Part shown: in pieces, positions 4,156 through 7,013 of the stretch
How positions within the stretch are numbered: the stretch's first letter is position 1
How the letters are laid out: the number at the start of each line of letters is the position of its first letter
Assembly (NCBI GenBank): GCA_001781025.1
Contig: MFJZ01000030.1
Location: 1 to 7,013 of the forward strand
Source of the DNA: Candidatus Gottesmanbacteria bacterium RIFCSPLOWO2_01_FULL_49_10
GTDB taxonomy: Bacteria > Patescibacteriota > Microgenomatia > UBA10105 > UBA927
DNA: 7,013 bases
Direction of reading: 5' to 3'
Notes under the pieces: generated by a model
The model's input: the letters and a program-made list of their open reading frames with translations, nothing else
What the model was told of the DNA's origin: nothing
The model's database searches: none
Position numbers and translations under genes: made by a program

Positions 4156-6435
4156 ATGAAAAAATTTATCGCAATTATCGCTATTATAGGTATTCTCTTG
4201 CTTCAACAAGTGTCGTTTGCGCAGGCATATGAGGCTCCCACACCGCCTCCTGCTCCTACCGCACCTACAGCTCCAACTGCACCAAGCGCCCCCTCAGCAC
4301 CAACAGCTCCGACAGCTCCTGATGCTCCTACCGCACCAACAGCGCCAACGTATAACCCAGATCCAACTCCGACAGAAGAACCGACACCCACGGCAACACC
4401 TAAACCAAAAAAAGATTCGACAGATACGACTGGGGGGACTGGCGAAACACAAAATCAGAAAACCGGAGCAGAGCCTTCGCCAACTCCGACTCAAGAACCA
4501 ACCCAATCAGTCTCACAGGAGCAGGGAACAGGCGGTCAAACAGCAAGTGGTCAACATGACCCATCAATTAATACCGGGGACGCGACGACGACTGCAGTTT
4601 TGGAAAGTAATGCTAATACGAATAGCTCGTTGCTACCGACGGGTACAGGTAGCGCCGGAAGTGTCACGATTGCAAATACGGATAACGGATCAGGATCGCA
4701 AAATTTAGGGTCTGCAACCATCACAGACTCAAATACCACACTACAAAATAATTCTGCATCTGTGGTCAATGACCTATCTGGAGCATCGACAACCGGTCAA
4801 AACACCGCTTCAAAAAATGTCGGTGACACCACAATAACAACTGGCGATGCCAATACGTCCGGAACCCTTATTACCGCCTTAAATACAAATATCGCAGGTA
4901 TTGCCGTTTCAGAATTTAACGTGGTCGATGATCAGGTCGGCGATCTGGTGCTTGATTTTGCGGCAAACTGTATATCAGGATGTTCAACAGGTTCAACATC
5001 GATTACTAACTCCGGGAATGGAACAGGATCGGAAAATACAGGTGCGCTTGATCAAAATAGTACAAACGCAACGTTTCAAACCAATGATGCGACCGTTGCC
5101 AATAACATGGTCCTTGACTCCGATTCGGGCCATAATACTGCCGACAAAAATACCGGTGGCGATACGTCTATTACGACCGGGGACGCAAATGTTTCCGCCA
5201 ATTCCTTAACATTTGCAAATAATAATATCGCAGGAAATGTGGTATATGGCGTCGTCAATATATACGCAGATCTGACCGGCGACATTATATTTCCTGAGGA
5301 AATGTTAACGACATGTTGCGCAGTATCAAATACCACACTTGCAAACATAGGCAATGGAGCTTCCTCCGTCAATACGGCAGACGCTACCATTACGAACTCT
5401 GATCAAACCTATCAAACCAACACCGCAGTCATTGACAATCTTATCTATGTCGACGCACAAACAGGAGAAAATGATGTCAATAAAAATACAAATGGAGACA
5501 ACAGTATCAAAACCGGAAGCGCCAATGTCGATGCCCAAGTCGTCAATATCGCCAATAACAATGTTGATGGTGGGGTCTGGTGGCTCGTCCTCGTCAATGA
5601 AGCAGGTAATTGGATCGGAAAACTCATGGGGTCGCAAGATGGCGTAAACATGGCCGGATCCGCAGGAACGGAATTTCAAGTAGATCCAACAGGGGAAATA
5701 TCGGTAACCAATAGCGGTAATGGTGCGGGATCGACAAATACCGGGTCAGTCACTCAAAATTCATCCAATACCACCGTTCAAACAAACACCGCACACATCC
5801 TAAATACCATGGATCTCTCTGCAAACACCGGAGGAAATACTGCAAGCAAAAACACCGGAGGCAATAACACGATACAAACTGGAGATGCAAATGTCATCGC
5901 GAATCTCGTTAACTTCGTGAATAACAATATCAGTAGCAACAGTAAGCTCTTTGTGACCGTGGTCAACGTCTTTGGATCGTGGACTGGTAACTTTTTCACC
6001 CCAGACGCCAAAAAAGCTCTCGCTCAGAACCAAAATGAGGAAGAGTCAGCGATGGGCGGAGCAAACGCGCAACCAGAAGCACCATTGCTACAAGAAACCG
6101 CACCGACGCAAAATCCATCAAATGCAACCAATAACAATTCAAGCAATTCAAATAGTACCACTGGAACAGGTTCCCAACCGTCTCCGACACCTACATCAAG
6201 CGTTTTGGCCGTTGGCAATACACTTCATGAACCACCTTCATCAGGCGCATTCGTTTTGGGTGCCTCCTCCTCACCACAAGACACGAACGATATCGCAGCA
6301 GTGCAAGGACGTAAAAAAATTTCTATAAACCTCGCATGGTTGATTTTATTGCTCCCATGTGCTATTCTCCTCTTTGCAGTACGAAGAATTGCCCTCAAAC
6401 TTCTCCTGCGTCGACAAACTCCTGCCTTCGTATAA
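4156..6435 (+). CDS. Large secreted Asn/Thr-rich repeat protein with Pro/Ala/Thr stalk and C-terminal membrane anchor
   Basis: A 759-residue protein. Signal peptide: residues 1-24 (MKKFIAIIAIIGILLLQQ..., cut near FAQA). Residues 27-65 are a Pro/Ala/Thr stalk, followed by a Thr/Pro/Gln linker to about 135. A partial repeat end (INTGDATTT, 137-158) precedes four full repeats near 170-270, 281-380, 391-491 and 515-615. They share the GNG, Q-x-N-x-A, NTGG and TGDA motifs of the gene at 2840, but the acidic block is replaced by neutral N/T/S/K residues and each repeat ends in a hydrophobic, aromatic segment (for example VVYGVVNIYADLTGDI). NCISGC (271-276) and TCC (386-388) are the cysteine sites. 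After a Gln/Asn/Ser-rich linker come FVLGASSSPQD (699-709), a transmembrane helix (about 722-742) and a basic tail, the layout of a sorting and anchoring signal. ATG 4156 gives the best signal peptide; no Shine-Dalgarno is seen. Its role in a surface layer or adhesion is inference. Confidence 0.9.
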   Translation: MKKFIAIIAIIGILLLQQVSFAQAYEAPTPPPAPTAPTAPTAPSAPSAPTAPTAPDAPTAPTAPTYNPDPTPTEEPTPTATPKPKKDSTDTTGGTGETQNQKTGAEPSPTPTQEPTQSVSQEQGTGGQTASGQHDPSINTGDATTTAVLESNANTNSSLLPTGTGSAGSVTIANTDNGSGSQNLGSATITDSNTTLQNNSASVVNDLSGASTTGQNTASKNVGDTTITTGDANTSGTLITALNTNIAGIAVSEFNVVDDQVGDLVLDFAANCISGCSTGSTSITNSGNGTGSENTGALDQNSTNATFQTNDATVANNMVLDSDSGHNTADKNTGGDTSITTGDANVSANSLTFANNNIAGNVVYGVVNIYADLTGDIIFPEEMLTTCCAVSNTTLANIGNGASSVNTADATITNSDQTYQTNTAVIDNLIYVDAQTGENDVNKNTNGDNSIKTGSANVDAQVVNIANNNVDGGVWWLVLVNEAGNWIGKLMGSQDGVNMAGSAGTEFQVDPTGEISVTNSGNGAGSTNTGSVTQNSSNTTVQTNTAHILNTMDLSANTGGNTASKNTGGNNTIQTGDANVIANLVNFVNNNISSNSKLFVTVVNVFGSWTGNFFTPDAKKALAQNQNEEESAMGGANAQPEAPLLQETAPTQNPSNATNNNSSNSNSTTGTGSQPSPTPTSSVLAVGNTLHEPPSSGAFVLGASSSPQDTNDIAAVQGRKKISINLAWLILLLPCAILLFAVRRIALKLLLRRQTPAFV
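4234..4350 (+). repeat. Pro/Ala/Thr tandem tract (APT/AP units)
   Basis: About 39 codons encode repeats of A-P-T and A-P-S, using GCTCCT/GCACCA-type units. The DNA is a degenerate 9-nt tandem repeat. It forms an extended stalk that would hold the repeat domains off the cell surface. Open frames on the other strand here (Val-Gly-Ala repeats) are artefacts. Confidence 0.85.
4564..6000 (+). repeat. Partial plus four full ~111-122-codon repeats
   Basis: The partial unit is at 4564-4629. Full units are at about 4663-4965, 4996-5295, 5326-5628 and 5698-6000. The N-G dipeptides fall at residues 177, 288, 400 and 522 (spacing 111, 112, 122). The DNA copies are much more diverged than those in the gene at 2840, which implies older duplications. 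Confidence 0.85.
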
Positions 6436-6436
6436 T
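6431..6436 (+). promoter_or_regulatory. Perfect -10 (TATAAT) overlapping the stop codon of the second repeat gene
   Basis: TATAAT contains the TAA stop (6433-6435). Transcription would start near 6443, giving a leader of about 23 nt before the ATG at 6466. A TTGACA-like TCGACA lies at 6411-6416, but the 14-bp spacing is too short for a normal promoter. No terminator lies between the two genes, so cotranscription is also possible. Confidence 0.4.
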
Positions 6437-6465
6437 CTTCCTGTCCACATTATTTATCATGGTCT

Positions 6466-7013
6466 ATGTATAAAAAAATAGGAGTACTTTGTTTTGTTAT
6501 CGCTTTTTCATTATTCCTTGTAGGAAATTCAAAAGCTTTGGATTTAAATATTTCCGGTAACGGAGCGGGGTCGAACAATACGTTAAATATTCAAGGGAAT
6601 CAGTCAACGAAAGTAACGCAAAAAAATTCGGGGTCTATTGACAATAACGTAAACGCCGGAGCAAATACCGGAGGCAATGAAGTATCCGGAGGCAATGGCG
6701 GTACGGTCAAAACAGGGGACGCATCGACCAACGTAAACATCAACAACAACTTCAACAATAACACCGCAACCGTCCCCTGCTGCCCGTCAAAAACTCCCAC
6801 CCCAACGCGTTTACCTGGTCAACCCACGCCCACACCAACGTCTACCGGTAGTCAACCGACCTCTACTCCCACTCCCGCTCAGACTCCTCCAGGTGGCGTT
6901 GGAGGACCCCCTGGCAGTGAAGGAGACGGAGATGGCGGTAATGGGGGAGGAGGAAACGGTGGTGGTCAAGTCATGGGACTCTCCCAAACCGCAGGAGACG
7001 GACGTGAAGCACT
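6466..7013 (+). CDS. Secreted single-repeat protein of the same family, 3'-truncated by the window
   Basis: The frame is open to the window edge: 182 complete codons plus two bases. The signal peptide is residues 1-24 (MYKKIGVLCFVIAFSLFLVG..., cut near NSKA). One family repeat (about 28-103) has SGNGAGSNN, VTQKNSGSIDNNV, NTGGNE and KTGDAS in the same order as in the two preceding genes, and ends in TVPCCPSK, again a cysteine pair. A Pro/Thr linker (109-142) and a Gly-rich segment (143-167) lead to GQVMGLSQTAGDG, which resembles the VLGAS motif of the preceding protein. A membrane anchor probably follows outside the window. The ATG at 6466 has no Shine-Dalgarno; an ATG at 6459 is out of frame. 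It could be a minor or capping subunit of a shared surface structure, which is inference. Confidence 0.85.
   Translation, partial: MYKKIGVLCFVIAFSLFLVGNSKALDLNISGNGAGSNNTLNIQGNQSTKVTQKNSGSIDNNVNAGANTGGNEVSGGNGGTVKTGDASTNVNINNNFNNNTATVPCCPSKTPTPTRLPGQPTPTPTSTGSQPTSTPTPAQTPPGGVGGPPGSEGDGDGGNGGGGNGGGQVMGLSQTAGDGREA
6547..6774 (+). repeat. Single family repeat in the third repeat-protein gene
   Basis: This is one unit of about 76 codons with the GNGAGS opening, Q-x-N block, NTGG and TGDA elements. It is shorter than the units in the other two genes because the NEVSGGNGG section is compressed and no hydrophobic end segment is present. Confidence 0.75.

Noticed and set aside
4203..4769. Antisense and alternate-frame open frames over the Pro/Ala/Thr stalk and first repeat
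   Set aside because: They are low-complexity shadows (Val-Gly-Ala or Leu/His/Gln-rich) of the degenerate 9-nt repeat and have no start signals.
2927..6000. CRISPR array or other DNA-level repeat array
   Set aside because: The repeats are long, in frame with coding sequence, diverge mainly at codon level and have no uniform short repeat-spacer pattern.

Overview
The window most likely comes from a Candidate Phyla Radiation (Patescibacteria) genome, probably of the Microgenomates type. This is inferred from protein style: a small exported protease with a Pro/Thr stalk, single-pass proteins with short folded ectodomains, and large secreted Asn/Thr/Gly-rich repeat proteins ending in VLGAS/VMGLS-like motifs. 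All genes are on the + strand. Stops are TAA and TGA, so UGA does not appear to be recoded. No transposase, integrase, CRISPR array, rRNA or tRNA was seen.

Layout. Positions 3-836 hold the 3' part of a subtilisin-like (S8) protease; its 5' end lies outside the window. Positions 868-1389 encode a single-pass exported protein with a Pro/Thr linker and a small C-terminal domain. Positions 1386-1456 pack a promoter and a terminator-like hairpin directly against the start of 1457-2191, an inner-membrane protein with a beta-type ectodomain. Four bases later comes 2196-2429, a small DUF2292/YezD-like protein. The non-coding stretch 2430-2839 is highly structured: a promoter, a candidate structured RNA of about 190 nt ending in a strong intrinsic terminator, two further hairpins, and a near-perfect Shine-Dalgarno sequence.

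Positions 2840 to the window end hold three consecutive genes built from one repeat family. The first (2840-4066, 408 aa) is acidic with four repeats of about 90 aa. The second (4156-6435, 759 aa) is Asn/Thr-rich with four repeats of about 111-122 aa, a Pro/Ala/Thr stalk and a C-terminal membrane anchor. The third (6466 onward, cut by the window end) has one repeat plus Pro/Thr and Gly-rich linkers. All three have signal peptides and share GNG, Q-x-N-x-A, NTGG and TGDA motifs and paired cysteines. I recognise no named function for this family.

Taken together, this is a cell-surface locus: an exported protease, two membrane-anchored ectodomain proteins and a family of secreted repeat proteins that could form a surface layer, filament or adhesin. 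The acidic, Asn-rich and single-repeat versions side by side look like parts of one assembly. That last step is inference. The most notable elements are the repeat family and the structured RNA in front of it.
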